From assembly GCF_020447315.1 (NCBI RefSeq), contig NZ_JAJADQ010000013.1:62001-126000 (forward strand): DNA of 64,000 nucleotides, read 5' to 3'. The stretch's first letter is position 1, and every line of letters starts with the position of its first letter. The DNA comes from Hymenobacter nitidus. Lineage in GTDB: Bacteria; Bacteroidota; Bacteroidia; Cytophagales; Hymenobacteraceae. The notes under the pieces were generated by a model. The model was not told the DNA's origin and ran no database searches. It saw only the letters and a program-made list of their open reading frames with translations. A program made the position numbers and the translations under genes. Positions 32,252 through 41,783 of this stretch are shown piece by piece.

Positions 32252-34903
32252 ATGGTGAAATCATCAACCCCCCGTAACCGTCAGTGGTGGGCTCTGCTGC
32301 TGCTGAGCGTCATTACCGCTTTTGGTGGCTTGTTCTTCTGGCAGCGCGGCGCTACCACCCCCATTTCCCAAAACCTGGAGCAGCGGCTCGAAGGTGAGGA
32401 AGAGGAGGAAAAGTCGAAGGAAGACCGCCCCGACCTGGCTCTTGAGCAGGACATCGAGCGTACCCTCGACCCCGCCCTGGGCATTGTGCCCCGCGAGCGG
32501 CTGATACAAGCCCAGGAATACGCTCAGCAGCTGCTGGCAGAGCGCCCCAGCCGGCGTCTGCCCGTCAGCAGCCTGACTCAGACCAGCTGGGTGGAGCGGG
32601 GCCCAAACAACGTGGCGGGCCGCATCCGGGCCCTAGTAGTTGACCCCGCTGATGCTACCGGTAATACGGTATGGGTTGGTGCGGCCGGCGGTGGCCTGTG
32701 GAAAACCACGACGGGGGCTTTGACTACGCCCGTGTCTTGGCAGAGCGTGGATAACTTCTTCGCCAATCTGGCGGTGACAGCCATTGCCTTCAACCCTCTC
32801 AATCCCGACATCATGTACTTCGGTACGGGTGAAGGCTACTACAACGCTGATGCCGTGCGCGGTCTGGGTATCTGGAAATCGACGGACCATGGCGTGACCT
32901 GGACCCAGCTGTCTTCTACGGCCCGCAGTGCTAACTTCCAGTACGTGCTGAAGCTGGTGGTGCACCCCGTAACCGGCGACGTATATGCCGCGACGCGTGG
33001 CGGCCTGTTCCGGAGCGCCAACGGCGGTACCTCGTGGGAGAAAGTGCTGGGCGCTGGCACCGGCGCCGTTTCTAACCGCGCTGCCGACATCGAAATCGGT
33101 GCTGACAATAAGATTTACGCCGCCATGGGCGTGCAGGAAGGCGACGCCATCTACCGCTCGACCACGGGCAATGCCGGCAGCTGGACCAACCTGAACACGC
33201 AGACCAACTCGGGCCTGCCAACCTCGGGCTATGAGCGCATTGAGCTGGCCTGCGCGCCGAGCGATGCCAACCGCGTGTACGCCCTGTTCCAGGACGTGAA
33301 CAATGCCATCCTGGACATCTTCCGCTCGAACGACGGTGGTGCTACCTGGACCGCGCTGAACAAGCCCCGCTGGGAAAACTCCGACGACTTCACCCGCGGC
33401 CAGGCCTGGTACGACCTCTCCATCGGCGTATCGCCCAGCAACCCCAACCAGATCTACATCGGTGGTGTCGACCTGTTCCGCACCCTGGATGCCAATGCCA
33501 CGCCCGTAGTCTGGAGCCAAGCTTCGTACTGGAGCCGGAGCAAAACCAACCCCGGCTACGTGCACGCCGACCAGCACACGGTAACCTTTGCTTCCAACGA
33601 CGGTAGCAAGGCTTACTTCGGCTGTGACGGTGGTGTTTTTCTCACGGAAAATGCCTTTCCTGCTACCGGTGAAGTGGTATTCCGGCAGCGCAACAACGGT
33701 CTGAACGTAACGCAGTTCTACGCCGCCGCCATTCACCCCACCAACCGGAACTACTTCCTGGCTGGTGCGCAGGACAACGGTAGCCAGCGGTTTAATGCCG
33801 CTGGTTTGAGCAGCACAGCCGAAGCCTCGGGTGGCGACGGTGCCTTCTGCTTTATCGACGAGGATGACCCAACGTTCCAGTTTACGTCCTACGTCTACAG
33901 CAACTACTTCCGCTCCAGCAACAGCGGTGCTACCTTCCCCCGCATCACCAACAACAACAACGGTTCGTTTATTAACCCCACGGACTACGACAGCAAGAGC
34001 AACACGATGTACGCTGGCTCAACGGCCGGAACTATGTTTGTGTGGCCCAACGCAACGACTTCCAACACGACCCGGAGCATGGCTCTGCCTGCGGGCTCAG
34101 GCTCGGTGACGCACGTAACGGTTTCGAAGGTTCAGGATAACCGGGTGTTCGTGGGTACCAGCAACGGCAAAGTGCTGCGCATTGATGATGCCCTGGCCGA
34201 AGCTCCGGCTACGCCGACGTTCACGGAAATCCGGGCTGGTATCGGCTCGGTGTCGTGCGTGGCGGCTGAACCCGGCAACGACAACCACCTGCTGGTGACT
34301 TACTCCAACTACGGCGTGACCAGCGTGTGGGAAACCAGAAACGGTGGCACCACGTGGCGGAGCGTAGAAGGCAACCTGCCCGATATGCCCGTACGCTGGG
34401 CCCTGTTTGACCCTGCTAACCCCCTGCGGGCAATGCTGGCTACCGAGCTAGGTGTGTGGAGCACCGACAACCTGGACGCACCGGATGTGGCCTGGGACCC
34501 CGCCAACACCGGCATGGCCAACGTGCGCGTCGACATGCTGCGCATGCGCACGTCGGACAAGCAGATTGTGGCCGCTACGCACGGTCGTGGCCTCTATACC
34601 ACGGATGTATTTGTGGCCCTAGCTAACAAGAACGCCGTGGCAGTAAATAACAAGTTCATCAGCAGTGCCTATCCGAACCCCTTCGTGCAAACCCTGAATG
34701 TGGAACTAAGCCAGGCTGCTGCCAGCGGTGCCACCATCAGCCTCTCCGATATGCAGGGCCGCGTGGTGTACAAGACCGAAGTGAAAACTGCTGACCGTCT
34801 GCTGAAGCTGAACGTGCCCAGCAGCCTCAGCGCCGGGGTATACACCCTGACCGTGCGTGACGCCAAGCAAATGGCTACGCGCCAAGTAGTACTAAAACGC
34901 TAG
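32252..34903 (+). CDS. Secreted BNR/sortilin-like propeller protein with T9SS sorting domain (tandem copy 1)
   Basis: 883 aa. N-terminal signal/anchor helix at ~11-30 (WWALLLLSVITAFGGLFFW), then an acidic linker (EEEEEK) and a segment rich in charged residues. Residues ~110-790 contain repeated WxS-x-D-x-G-x-TW units (GIWKSTDHGVTWTQLS, IFRSNDGGATW, VWETRNGGTTW), the marks of BNR/sortilin-type propeller blades. Residues ~803-883 are a T9SS type A sorting domain (SAYPNPFVQTLNVELS, DMQGRVVYK, AGVYTLTVR, ending VVLKR), so the protein is exported through T9SS and attached to or released from the surface. Catalytic function unknown. The next gene encodes a close paralog. Confidence 0.9.
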   Translation: MVKSSTPRNRQWWALLLLSVITAFGGLFFWQRGATTPISQNLEQRLEGEEEEEKSKEDRPDLALEQDIERTLDPALGIVPRERLIQAQEYAQQLLAERPSRRLPVSSLTQTSWVERGPNNVAGRIRALVVDPADATGNTVWVGAAGGGLWKTTTGALTTPVSWQSVDNFFANLAVTAIAFNPLNPDIMYFGTGEGYYNADAVRGLGIWKSTDHGVTWTQLSSTARSANFQYVLKLVVHPVTGDVYAATRGGLFRSANGGTSWEKVLGAGTGAVSNRAADIEIGADNKIYAAMGVQEGDAIYRSTTGNAGSWTNLNTQTNSGLPTSGYERIELACAPSDANRVYALFQDVNNAILDIFRSNDGGATWTALNKPRWENSDDFTRGQAWYDLSIGVSPSNPNQIYIGGVDLFRTLDANATPVVWSQASYWSRSKTNPGYVHADQHTVTFASNDGSKAYFGCDGGVFLTENAFPATGEVVFRQRNNGLNVTQFYAAAIHPTNRNYFLAGAQDNGSQRFNAAGLSSTAEASGGDGAFCFIDEDDPTFQFTSYVYSNYFRSSNSGATFPRITNNNNGSFINPTDYDSKSNTMYAGSTAGTMFVWPNATTSNTTRSMALPAGSGSVTHVTVSKVQDNRVFVGTSNGKVLRIDDALAEAPATPTFTEIRAGIGSVSCVAAEPGNDNHLLVTYSNYGVTSVWETRNGGTTWRSVEGNLPDMPVRWALFDPANPLRAMLATELGVWSTDNLDAPDVAWDPANTGMANVRVDMLRMRTSDKQIVAATHGRGLYTTDVFVALANKNAVAVNNKFISSAYPNPFVQTLNVELSQAAASGATISLSDMQGRVVYKTEVKTADRLLKLNVPSSLSAGVYTLTVRDAKQMATRQVVLKR

Positions 34904-34926
34904 TAATAGCCGTAGTACGTGTTTGC

Positions 34927-34960
34927 AAAAAGGGGAGCCCTACACAGGGTTCCCCTTTTT
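34927..34960 (+). terminator. Intrinsic terminator after the first propeller gene
   Basis: Stem AAAAAGGGGAGCCCT / AGGGTTCCCCTTTTT with one mismatch and a short loop, followed by TTATTA. Separates the tandem propeller genes, so each probably has its own promoter. Confidence 0.75.
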
Positions 34961-35133
34961 TATTATCTGAATCTCTTGTGTGCCAAATGGTTTAAGCTGG
35001 GCTGCACGGGCAGTAGCCTAAGTCAGTGGTTGATTAGCAGTGTGCAAATAATAAGATTAAAGCAAGAAGGCGACAGAGGAAACTCCTAGTTATATTTGGA
35101 AACCCTAATAGTTGGGTTCAATTCGAGAAACGC

Positions 35134-38100
35134 TTGAAAAAAAATTTACGCTCCGTAAGCGGCATGCAATGGGCATGCGCCAGCTTACTTACTATGGGAG
35201 TTGCCTTGGGCAGCTACCACCTGCAACAGCTTTCCTTGTCCCACCGTCCTGCACCGCACGGTCTGAGCTCAGAGTCAGAAGAGGAAGAACCAAAGCGCCC
35301 CGACCGTCCCGATTTGGCCCTGGCTCAGGAAGTAGCGCTTACCCGCGACCCGGCCACGGGCACCGTGCCGCGCGAACGGCTGCTGGTAGCCCAGGAGCAG
35401 ATCGCGCAGATGCTGGCGGAAAAGGCCGGCCAGCGGGCCATTGGCGGCAGTCTGAGCACGGCCAACTGGTCGGAGAAAGGCCCCAGCAACATCGGTGGCC
35501 GAGTGCGGGCCCTGTTGCCCGACCCCGCTGACGCTACCGGCAATAAGGTGTGGGCCGGCTCGGTGGGCGGCGGCCTCTGGAAAACAAACAACGCCATGGC
35601 CACCACGCCCACCTGGACGAAGGTGAATGACTCGTTTGCCAACATGGCCATTACGACCATGGCCTACAATCCCAATAACTCCGATATTATGTATTTCGGA
35701 ACGGGTGAGGGCTTTGGCAATGTAGATGCGGTGCGGGGCATGGGTATCTGGAAATCAACCGACCACGGCGCATCCTGGAGCCAGCTAAGCAGCACCAACA
35801 CCTTTGAGTTCTACTATGTGCAGAAGCTAGTAGTCGACAAGAACGGCTGGCTGTACGCCGCCACGTCCAGCGGCCTGCGCCGCAGCAAGGACGGTGGCGC
35901 CACCTGGGCGGGCGTGCTGTACAATAACAGCGCGGGCTACGGAAACTTTTCGGACGTGGATGTGCACCCGACCACGGGAGCGGTATACGCCTCGCTGGGT
36001 ATCTTTCAGGCGGGGGGAGGCATTATGTACTCGGCTTCGGGCGATGCCGGGACCTATGCCAACCTGAACGCTCCGGCCAACTCCGGCTTGCCGGCCAACA
36101 ACACCCATTACCGGGTGGAGGTGGCCATTGCGCCCAGCGACCCAACGCGGATGTACGCCATGTTCTGCTCCACCTCCAGCACGCTGCTCAACATCTACCG
36201 GTCGTTAGACGGTGGCCTGACCTGGCAGGCGCTACCTAAGCCCGATGATGCGGATACCGGCATTACGGCGGCCGACTTCACCCGCGGGCAGGCCTGGTAC
36301 GACTTGGCTATTGCCGTGTCCCCGACGGACCCCAACACGGTGTTTGTGGGCGGAATCGATATTTTCAAGACGAGCAATGCGGGAGCTACCGGGGCCAACA
36401 GCGTCTCCTGGCAGCAGGTAACGCACTGGTACGGCGGCTTCGGCTTCCAGAATATTCACGCTGACCAGCATGCCATTGCCTTTCTGCCGGGCTCGGGCAC
36501 TATTGCGTACTTCGGCAACGACGGCGGCGTGGCCCGGACCACCAACGCTACGGCGGCCACTCCGACCCTGACGCACATCAACTCGGGGTTCAACGTGACG
36601 CAGTTCTACAGCGTGGCGGCTCACCCCACCGACTACAACTATTTCCTGGCCGGGGCTCAGGACAACGGAACCCAGCAGTTCAGGAGTACCACCGGCACGC
36701 AAACCCGGGACATCAACGGCGGCGACGGGGCCTTCTGCTTTATCGACGAAGACCAGCCTCAATACCAGTTTGCCACCTACGTTTACAGCAACATCTACCG
36801 CACCTCGACGGGCGGCACGGAAACCCAGTTTCCGACCACGCTCGTGAACGACAACACCGGCTCCTTCATCAACCCGATGGAGTACGACAGCAAGAACAAC
36901 GCGCTGTATTACGCCTACAGCGCCAACAACCTGCGCCGCACCCTGCAGGCCACCGGCTCACCGGTATCGGCTACTATCTCCCTGGTTACCACGGCCGTGC
37001 CCGCCCCGGGTCAGGTTACGCACGTAGCCGTGTCGCCGAACGTGGACAACCGGGTGTATGTGGGTACCAGCAGCGGCAAAGTGCTGCGCATCGACAACGC
37101 CCACACGGCCACGCCGACCGTTACGCCGATTTATACTACCGGGCCCACCAACGTTTCCATTTCCGGCATTGCCGTGGAGCGCAGCGCTGTTACGCCCGAT
37201 GCCGACCAGCACATTCTGTTCACCGTTTCCAACTACGGAGCTACCAGCGTGTGGCAGACTACCAACGGCGGCACCGCCTGGGCTTCGGCCGAAGGCAACC
37301 TGCCCGATATGCCCGTGCGCTGGGTACTGTTTGACCCCACGGGCGGCAAACGCGCTATGATTGCCACCGAGCTGGGCGTGTGGACCACCGACGACCTGAC
37401 GACCGCCGCCGTAAGCTGGTCGCCGTCTAACACCAACCTGGCCAACGTGCGTGTGGATATGCTGCGCCTGCGCAAAGCCGACCGCATGGTGGTGGCCGCC
37501 ACCCACGGGCGCGGTGTCTTTACTTCCAACGTCTTTATCGTCAACCCGCTGCCGGTGGAGCTGACCAGCTTTACGGGCCGCGGCACGGAGGCGGGAGTGG
37601 CGCTGCGCTGGCAAACGGCTTCGGAGCACCAGAGCCGTAGCTTCGTGGTAGAGCGGGCCGCCGATGGGAAGTCTTTCCAGGCAATCGGTAGCCAGGCTGC
37701 CGCTGGCAACAGCAGTGCCGTCCGCGTGTATACCTACCTCGACGAAACGGCTGGCCCGGGCAAGTACGCCTACCGTCTGCACCAGCTCGACCAGGACGGC
37801 TCGGGTTCCTACTCGCCCGCCGTGATGGTGAATTTAGCCGCCAGTGCCGCGCCGCTGCTCACCAGTGCCTATCCGAGTCCCTTCAGCAACGAGCTGACGC
37901 TGCAGCTGCGGGAGCCGGTGCGCGGCGACATTATGGCCACGCTGACCAACACACAGGGCCGCGTGGTTTACCGTGCCCGTCAGCAAAGCCCCAGCCGCCT
38001 GGTGCCGCTGGCCGTGCCCACCACTCTGGCCGCCGGCAGCTACCTGCTCACGGTGCAGGCCGCCGGACAGCAGGCCACCCGCCGCGTGATGCACCGCTAA
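35134..38100 (+). CDS. Secreted BNR/sortilin-like propeller protein with FnIII-like and T9SS domains (tandem copy 2)
   Basis: 988 aa, paralog of the protein at 32252 along nearly the whole length (RPDLALAQE, VPRERLL, DPADATGNKVWAG, MYFGTGEG, GIWKSTDHGASW, PDMPVRW, THGRGVFTSNVF). I use the TTG at 35134 because it supplies the basic LKKNLR start before the hydrophobic segment; an ATG at 35164 is the alternative. Differences: residues ~800-905 add a fibronectin-type-III-like module (NPLPVELTSFTGRGTEAGVA, LRWQTASEHQSRSFVVERA) that copy 1 lacks, placed before the T9SS sorting domain (~908-988, SAYPSPFSNELTLQL, ending RVMHR). Exported surface protein of unknown activity. Confidence 0.9.
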   Translation: MKKNLRSVSGMQWACASLLTMGVALGSYHLQQLSLSHRPAPHGLSSESEEEEPKRPDRPDLALAQEVALTRDPATGTVPRERLLVAQEQIAQMLAEKAGQRAIGGSLSTANWSEKGPSNIGGRVRALLPDPADATGNKVWAGSVGGGLWKTNNAMATTPTWTKVNDSFANMAITTMAYNPNNSDIMYFGTGEGFGNVDAVRGMGIWKSTDHGASWSQLSSTNTFEFYYVQKLVVDKNGWLYAATSSGLRRSKDGGATWAGVLYNNSAGYGNFSDVDVHPTTGAVYASLGIFQAGGGIMYSASGDAGTYANLNAPANSGLPANNTHYRVEVAIAPSDPTRMYAMFCSTSSTLLNIYRSLDGGLTWQALPKPDDADTGITAADFTRGQAWYDLAIAVSPTDPNTVFVGGIDIFKTSNAGATGANSVSWQQVTHWYGGFGFQNIHADQHAIAFLPGSGTIAYFGNDGGVARTTNATAATPTLTHINSGFNVTQFYSVAAHPTDYNYFLAGAQDNGTQQFRSTTGTQTRDINGGDGAFCFIDEDQPQYQFATYVYSNIYRTSTGGTETQFPTTLVNDNTGSFINPMEYDSKNNALYYAYSANNLRRTLQATGSPVSATISLVTTAVPAPGQVTHVAVSPNVDNRVYVGTSSGKVLRIDNAHTATPTVTPIYTTGPTNVSISGIAVERSAVTPDADQHILFTVSNYGATSVWQTTNGGTAWASAEGNLPDMPVRWVLFDPTGGKRAMIATELGVWTTDDLTTAAVSWSPSNTNLANVRVDMLRLRKADRMVVAATHGRGVFTSNVFIVNPLPVELTSFTGRGTEAGVALRWQTASEHQSRSFVVERAADGKSFQAIGSQAAAGNSSAVRVYTYLDETAGPGKYAYRLHQLDQDGSGSYSPAVMVNLAASAAPLLTSAYPSPFSNELTLQLREPVRGDIMATLTNTQGRVVYRARQQSPSRLVPLAVPTTLAAGSYLLTVQAAGQQATRRVMHR

Positions 38101-38130
38101 GCGGGGTGCTGACCTCTCAATAGTCAGGTA

Positions 38131-38170
38131 CACAAAGAGCCGCCCGAAATGCTTCCGGCGGCTCTTTGTG
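38131..38170. terminator. Bidirectional intrinsic terminator
   Basis: Perfect 14-bp arms (CACAAAGAGCCGCC at 38131-38144 and its inverse at 38157-38170) between the convergent second propeller gene and rpoN. Confidence 0.85.
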
Positions 38171-38194
38171 ATTTGCAATGCTTTCCAGTGAGGC

Positions 38195-39778
38195 CTACAG
38201 CTCTTTGCGCAAACGAGCTACTGGAATATTAAGCTGCTCCCGGTACTTGGCTACGGTGCGGCGGGCAATGTTATAGCCGCGGGCGTTGAGCATTTTCTCC
38301 AGCTTATCGTCGCTGAGCGGGCGGTTTTTGCTTTCGCCCTCGATGATTTCCTTCAGGATGTGCTTCACCTCGCGGGAGCTGGCATCTTCGCCCGAGTCGG
38401 TGGCAATGCCTTCCGAGAAGAAGTACTTCAGCGGGTAGATACCAAACTCGGTCTGCACCGACTTGGAGTTGGCCACCCGGCTCACGGTGCTGATGTCCAT
38501 ACCAATTTCGGTGGCTATGTCCTTCAGAATCATGGGGCGCAGCTTGCTTTCGTCGCCTTCCAGGAAAAAGTCGTGCTGGTAGCGCACGATGGAGTCCATG
38601 GTTTTGAGCAGGGTCTGCTGGCGCTGCTTGATGGCGTCGATAAACCAGCGGGCCGAGTCGAGCTTCTGCTTCACGAAGGTCACGGCCTCTTTCATCTTCT
38701 TGTCCTTCTTGGCCGCCTTGTCGTAGGTCTGGAACATCTCGGTGTAGGCCGGGGCCACCCGCAGGTCCGGGGCGTTGCGCGCGTTCAGCGTGAGGTTGAA
38801 CACGCCGTTGTCGTTGGTCAGGATGAAGTCGGGGATGATGTACTGCACCTTGCCCATGCCCACGGGGCCAGTGCCGCCGGGCTTGGGGTTCAGCTTCAGA
38901 ATCAGGGCAATGGCCTCCTTCAGCTCGTCGTCTTCCAGGTCCAGCTTCTGCTGAATGCGCTGGTAGTGCTTCTTGGTAAACTCGTCGAACGTCTCACTCA
39001 GAATCCGCTCGGCGTGCTCAGTCAGCTCATCCTGATGCCGCCGCTCCAGCTGCAGCAACAGGCACTCCTGCAGGTCGCGGGCGGCAATACCGGCCGGGTC
39101 GAAGCTCTGAATCAGGTGGAGTACGCCTTCGATTTCGGCCTCATCGGCCTCGATGTTCTGCGAAAAAGCCAGGTCGTTAGCAATGGCCGACAGGTCGCGC
39201 CGGATGTAGCCGTCGTTGTCAATCGAGCCGATCAGCTGGCGGCCGATGGCTTCTTGCTTCTCGTCGAGGTCGGCAAAGCCCAGCTGGTCGAGCAGGGCAT
39301 CGGTGAGGGAGGCGCCGGTATCGGCCAGGGGCATTTCCCGGTCGTCTTCGGGCTCACCGGGCCCGTCGCCCTGCATCTTGTAGCCCGCTATTTCGTCGTC
39401 GTTCAGGTAATCGCCCAGGTCCAGCTCTTCATTGTCCTTGGTGTTGTCGACCGGGTCATCCTCCTTGGTCGGAATCTCAATTTCGGGCTGTTCCTCGCTG
39501 CCCTGATCGAAGTCTTCGTCGAGGGTGTTATCGTCGGAGTCAAACTCGGAATCGGGGTCGTCGAAGTCGTCCGAATCGTCGGCCTCGTCGTCGCGCTCCT
39601 GGTCTTCTACCTCGTCGTCGGTGTTTTCGTCGCCCTCCTCCAGGGCCGGATTCACTTCCAGCTCTTCCTTGATGCGCGCCTCCAGCTCTGCTGTCGGGAT
39701 TTGCAGCAGCTTAATGAATTGTATCTGTTGGGGAGACAGCTTCTGCGAGAGAAGCTGTTTCATGTCAAGTCTTTGCAT
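38195..39778 (-). CDS. rpoN: RNA polymerase sigma-54 factor
   Basis: 527 aa from the ATG at 39778 (a GTG eight codons upstream is also in frame). Region I is Gln/Leu-rich (MKQLLSQKLSPQQIQFIKLL) and contacts enhancer-binding ATPases. Region II (~50-130) is very acidic with many Asp/Glu (DDEVEDQERDDEADDSDDFD) and ends near EDPVDNTKDNEELDLGDYL. The core-binding region and the DNA-binding part follow: the HTH around DISTVSRVANSKSVQTEFG recognises -12, and the RpoN box ARRTVAKYRE recognises -24. Length is typical for Bacteroidota. No enhancer-binding regulator is next to it. A perfect minus-strand TAnnTTTG box lies 50 bp upstream. Confidence 0.97.
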   Translation of the reverse strand: MQRLDMKQLLSQKLSPQQIQFIKLLQIPTAELEARIKEELEVNPALEEGDENTDDEVEDQERDDEADDSDDFDDPDSEFDSDDNTLDEDFDQGSEEQPEIEIPTKEDDPVDNTKDNEELDLGDYLNDDEIAGYKMQGDGPGEPEDDREMPLADTGASLTDALLDQLGFADLDEKQEAIGRQLIGSIDNDGYIRRDLSAIANDLAFSQNIEADEAEIEGVLHLIQSFDPAGIAARDLQECLLLQLERRHQDELTEHAERILSETFDEFTKKHYQRIQQKLDLEDDELKEAIALILKLNPKPGGTGPVGMGKVQYIIPDFILTNDNGVFNLTLNARNAPDLRVAPAYTEMFQTYDKAAKKDKKMKEAVTFVKQKLDSARWFIDAIKQRQQTLLKTMDSIVRYQHDFFLEGDESKLRPMILKDIATEIGMDISTVSRVANSKSVQTEFGIYPLKYFFSEGIATDSGEDASSREVKHILKEIIEGESKNRPLSDDKLEKMLNARGYNIARRTVAKYREQLNIPVARLRKEL

Positions 39779-39827
39779 ACTCTGGAAAGCGTGTAACCCC
39801 ACGGTAAAGTGCCAGCGGGGTTCTCTT

Positions 39828-39863
39828 CAAATATAGACCTTTCTGTACTTGAGTTAGGTCAAA
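39828..39863 (-). promoter_or_regulatory. Promoter of rpoN
   Basis: Minus-strand TATATTTG (39835-39828), perfect for TAnnTTTG, with TTTG (39863-39860) 24 bp upstream of it, slightly longer than the usual 17-23 bp. Confidence 0.55.
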
Positions 39864-39955
39864 AAAGTTGAGCCCGGGGCCCCACATCATTTTGGCAAAA
39901 CAACGCCGCCGGCCCCGAATCACAAAACAAACGAGGCGAATCCGGTAAACTGATT

Positions 39956-39983
39956 TTTGCACCCCGCAAAAGTCCTACCTTTG
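39956..39983 (+). promoter_or_regulatory. Promoter of asnS
   Basis: TTTG at 39956-39959 and TACCTTTG at 39976-39983, spacer 16 bp; 36 bp before the asnS ATG. Close to the Bacteroidota consensus. Confidence 0.65.
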
Positions 39984-40019
39984 CCGACTTAACGTTTACA
40001 ATACAGAAAGCTAAGTCCG

Positions 40020-41423
40020 ATGTCTGTCAGAAGGTCGAGTGTGCAGGAGCTGCTCCAGAGCCAGGAGCTGGAGCGTGAGGTGGTGGTGAAAGGCTGGGTG
40101 CGTACCCGCCGCGGGAATAAATATGTGCAGTTTATTGCCATCAACGACGGTTCCGGCTTCAATTCCATTCAGGTGGTGGCCGATGCCGAGAAGTTTCCCG
40201 AGGAAACGCTCAAGGCCGACGGCGTCGAAAACGGCGCGGCCGTGATGGTGCGCGGCAAGCTGGTCGCCTCCCAGGGCAAAGGCCAGAGCGTGGAAATTCA
40301 GGCGTCGGAAATTACGGTGTATGGCAAGGCCGACACCGAAACCTACCCGCTCCAGAAGAAAGGCCACTCCCTCGAGTTCCTGCGCGAAATTGCCCACCTG
40401 CGCCCCCGTACCAACACGTTTGGCGCGGTGCTGCGCATCCGGCACGCTATGGCCTTTGCCGTGCACCAGTACTTCAACGACCACGGCTTCTACTACGTGC
40501 ACACGCCCATCGTGACGGGCTCCGATGCGGAAGGTGCCGGCCAGATGTTCCGCGTAACCACGCTGCCCGACCAGAACCCGCCCCTGATGGAAGACAAGTC
40601 GGCGGTAGACTACAAGCAGGACTTCTTCGGCAAGCAAACCAACCTGACCGTTTCGGGCCAGCTGGAAGCCGAAGTGGCCGCCATGGCGCTGGGCAAAGTG
40701 TACACGTTCGGGCCCACGTTCCGGGCCGAGAATTCCAACACCGCCCGCCATCTGGCCGAGTTCTGGATGATTGAGCCCGAGGTGGCCTTCAACGACCTGC
40801 AGGACAACATGGACCTGGCCGAGGACTTCCTCCGCCACCTGGTGCGCTACGCCCTGACCCACTGCGCCGACGACCTCAAGTTCCTCAACGAGCAGTACGA
40901 CAAGGAGCTGTTGGGTCGCCTGCAGTTCGTGGTCGACAACGATTTCACCCGCCTGACCTACACCGAAGCGGTGGAAATCCTGAAAACGGCCAAGCAGAAG
41001 TTCGAATTCCCCGTGGACTGGGGTACCGACCTGCAGAGCGAGCATGAGCGGTATCTGGTAGAAAAGCACTTCAAGAAGCCCGTTATCCTGACCGATTATC
41101 CCAAGGATATCAAGGCCTTCTACATGAAGCTCAACGACGACAACAAAACCGTGCGGGCCATGGACGTGCTGTTTCCCGGCATCGGCGAAATTATCGGCGG
41201 CTCGCAGCGCGAGGAAAGTCTGGAGAAGCTCACCACCCGCATGGCCGAAATGCACGTGCACGAGGAAGAGCTGTGGTGGTATCTGGAGCTGCGCAAGTAC
41301 GGCACCGCGCCTCACGCCGGCTTCGGGCTAGGCTTCGAGCGTCTCATGCTGTTCGTGACCGGCATGGGCAACATCCGCGACGTAATTCCCTTCCCCCGCT
41401 TCCCCAAGAGCGCCGAGTTTTAG
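40020..41423 (+). CDS. asnS: Asparaginyl-tRNA synthetase
   Basis: 467-aa class IIb aminoacyl-tRNA synthetase charging tRNA-Asn in the cytoplasm. The N-terminal OB-fold anticodon-binding domain is at ~15-110 (VVVKGWVRTRRGNKYVQFIA). Class II motifs follow: motif 2 around TFGPTFRAENSNTARHLAEF (residues 228-247) and motif 3 at GFGLGFERLMLFVTGMGNIR (438-457). The EFWMIEPEVAF and ENSNTARHLAEFWM stretches distinguish AsnRS from AspRS. Length is normal. Monocistronic: good promoter in front, a very long perfect palindrome behind. Confidence 0.98.
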   Translation: MSVRRSSVQELLQSQELEREVVVKGWVRTRRGNKYVQFIAINDGSGFNSIQVVADAEKFPEETLKADGVENGAAVMVRGKLVASQGKGQSVEIQASEITVYGKADTETYPLQKKGHSLEFLREIAHLRPRTNTFGAVLRIRHAMAFAVHQYFNDHGFYYVHTPIVTGSDAEGAGQMFRVTTLPDQNPPLMEDKSAVDYKQDFFGKQTNLTVSGQLEAEVAAMALGKVYTFGPTFRAENSNTARHLAEFWMIEPEVAFNDLQDNMDLAEDFLRHLVRYALTHCADDLKFLNEQYDKELLGRLQFVVDNDFTRLTYTEAVEILKTAKQKFEFPVDWGTDLQSEHERYLVEKHFKKPVILTDYPKDIKAFYMKLNDDNKTVRAMDVLFPGIGEIIGGSQREESLEKLTTRMAEMHVHEEELWWYLELRKYGTAPHAGFGLGFERLMLFVTGMGNIRDVIPFPRFPKSAEF

Positions 41424-41440
41424 GAAGTGCAGCGTTTAGA

Positions 41441-41496
41441 GCATACAAAACAGAAATGGCGGACCTGATCAGGTCCGCCATTTCTGTTTTGTATGC
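41441..41496. terminator. 56-bp perfect palindrome, bidirectional terminator
   Basis: Two perfectly complementary 28-nt arms with no spacer; outer part GCATACAAAACAG, inner part GGCGGACCTGA, centre at 41468/41469. Lies between convergent asnS and the Rof-like gene. A/T-rich flanks make it a terminator in both directions, and it is much longer than needed for one. Confidence 0.85.
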
Positions 41497-41501
41497 TTAC
41501 T

Positions 41502-41753
41502 TCAGCAGTAATTGCGCAGCTCCTTGTCATCCACGGCTACCAAGGCATCGAGGCGCAGCTCGAAGCCGTCTTCCAGGCGCAAATACTCCACCTTGTCTTT
41601 GATGAACAGGTCGGTGATAATGCCGGTGTAGGTGCTCGGCGGCGTGTCGGGCTCGGTGCGGTAGAGCAGGGTGCAGACCTGGCGGGTGGTGGCACGGGCT
41701 TCCAGCTCGTCGTAGAAGCTGCAGCTGATGGGTTGATACGGATTCTGGGGCAT
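41502..41753 (-). CDS. Rof-like Rho-binding antiterminator
   Basis: 83 aa from the ATG at 41753 (a TTG four codons upstream is also in frame). The YQPISCSFYDELEARATTRQ start and the YTGIITDLFIKDKVEYLRLE and FELRLDALVAVDD segments match the small Sm-like Rof/YaeO fold that binds Rho and inhibits termination. E. coli Rof has the same YQPI-C--YD-LE opening. Predicted cytoplasmic. It is shown here only by pattern, and Bacteroidota Rho differs from that of E. coli, so the partner is an inference. Confidence 0.75.
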   Translation of the reverse strand: MPQNPYQPISCSFYDELEARATTRQVCTLLYRTEPDTPPSTYTGIITDLFIKDKVEYLRLEDGFELRLDALVAVDDKELRNYC

Positions 41754-41783
41754 GGCGTGAAGCAAACAGGGTGGAGTTTCTGC

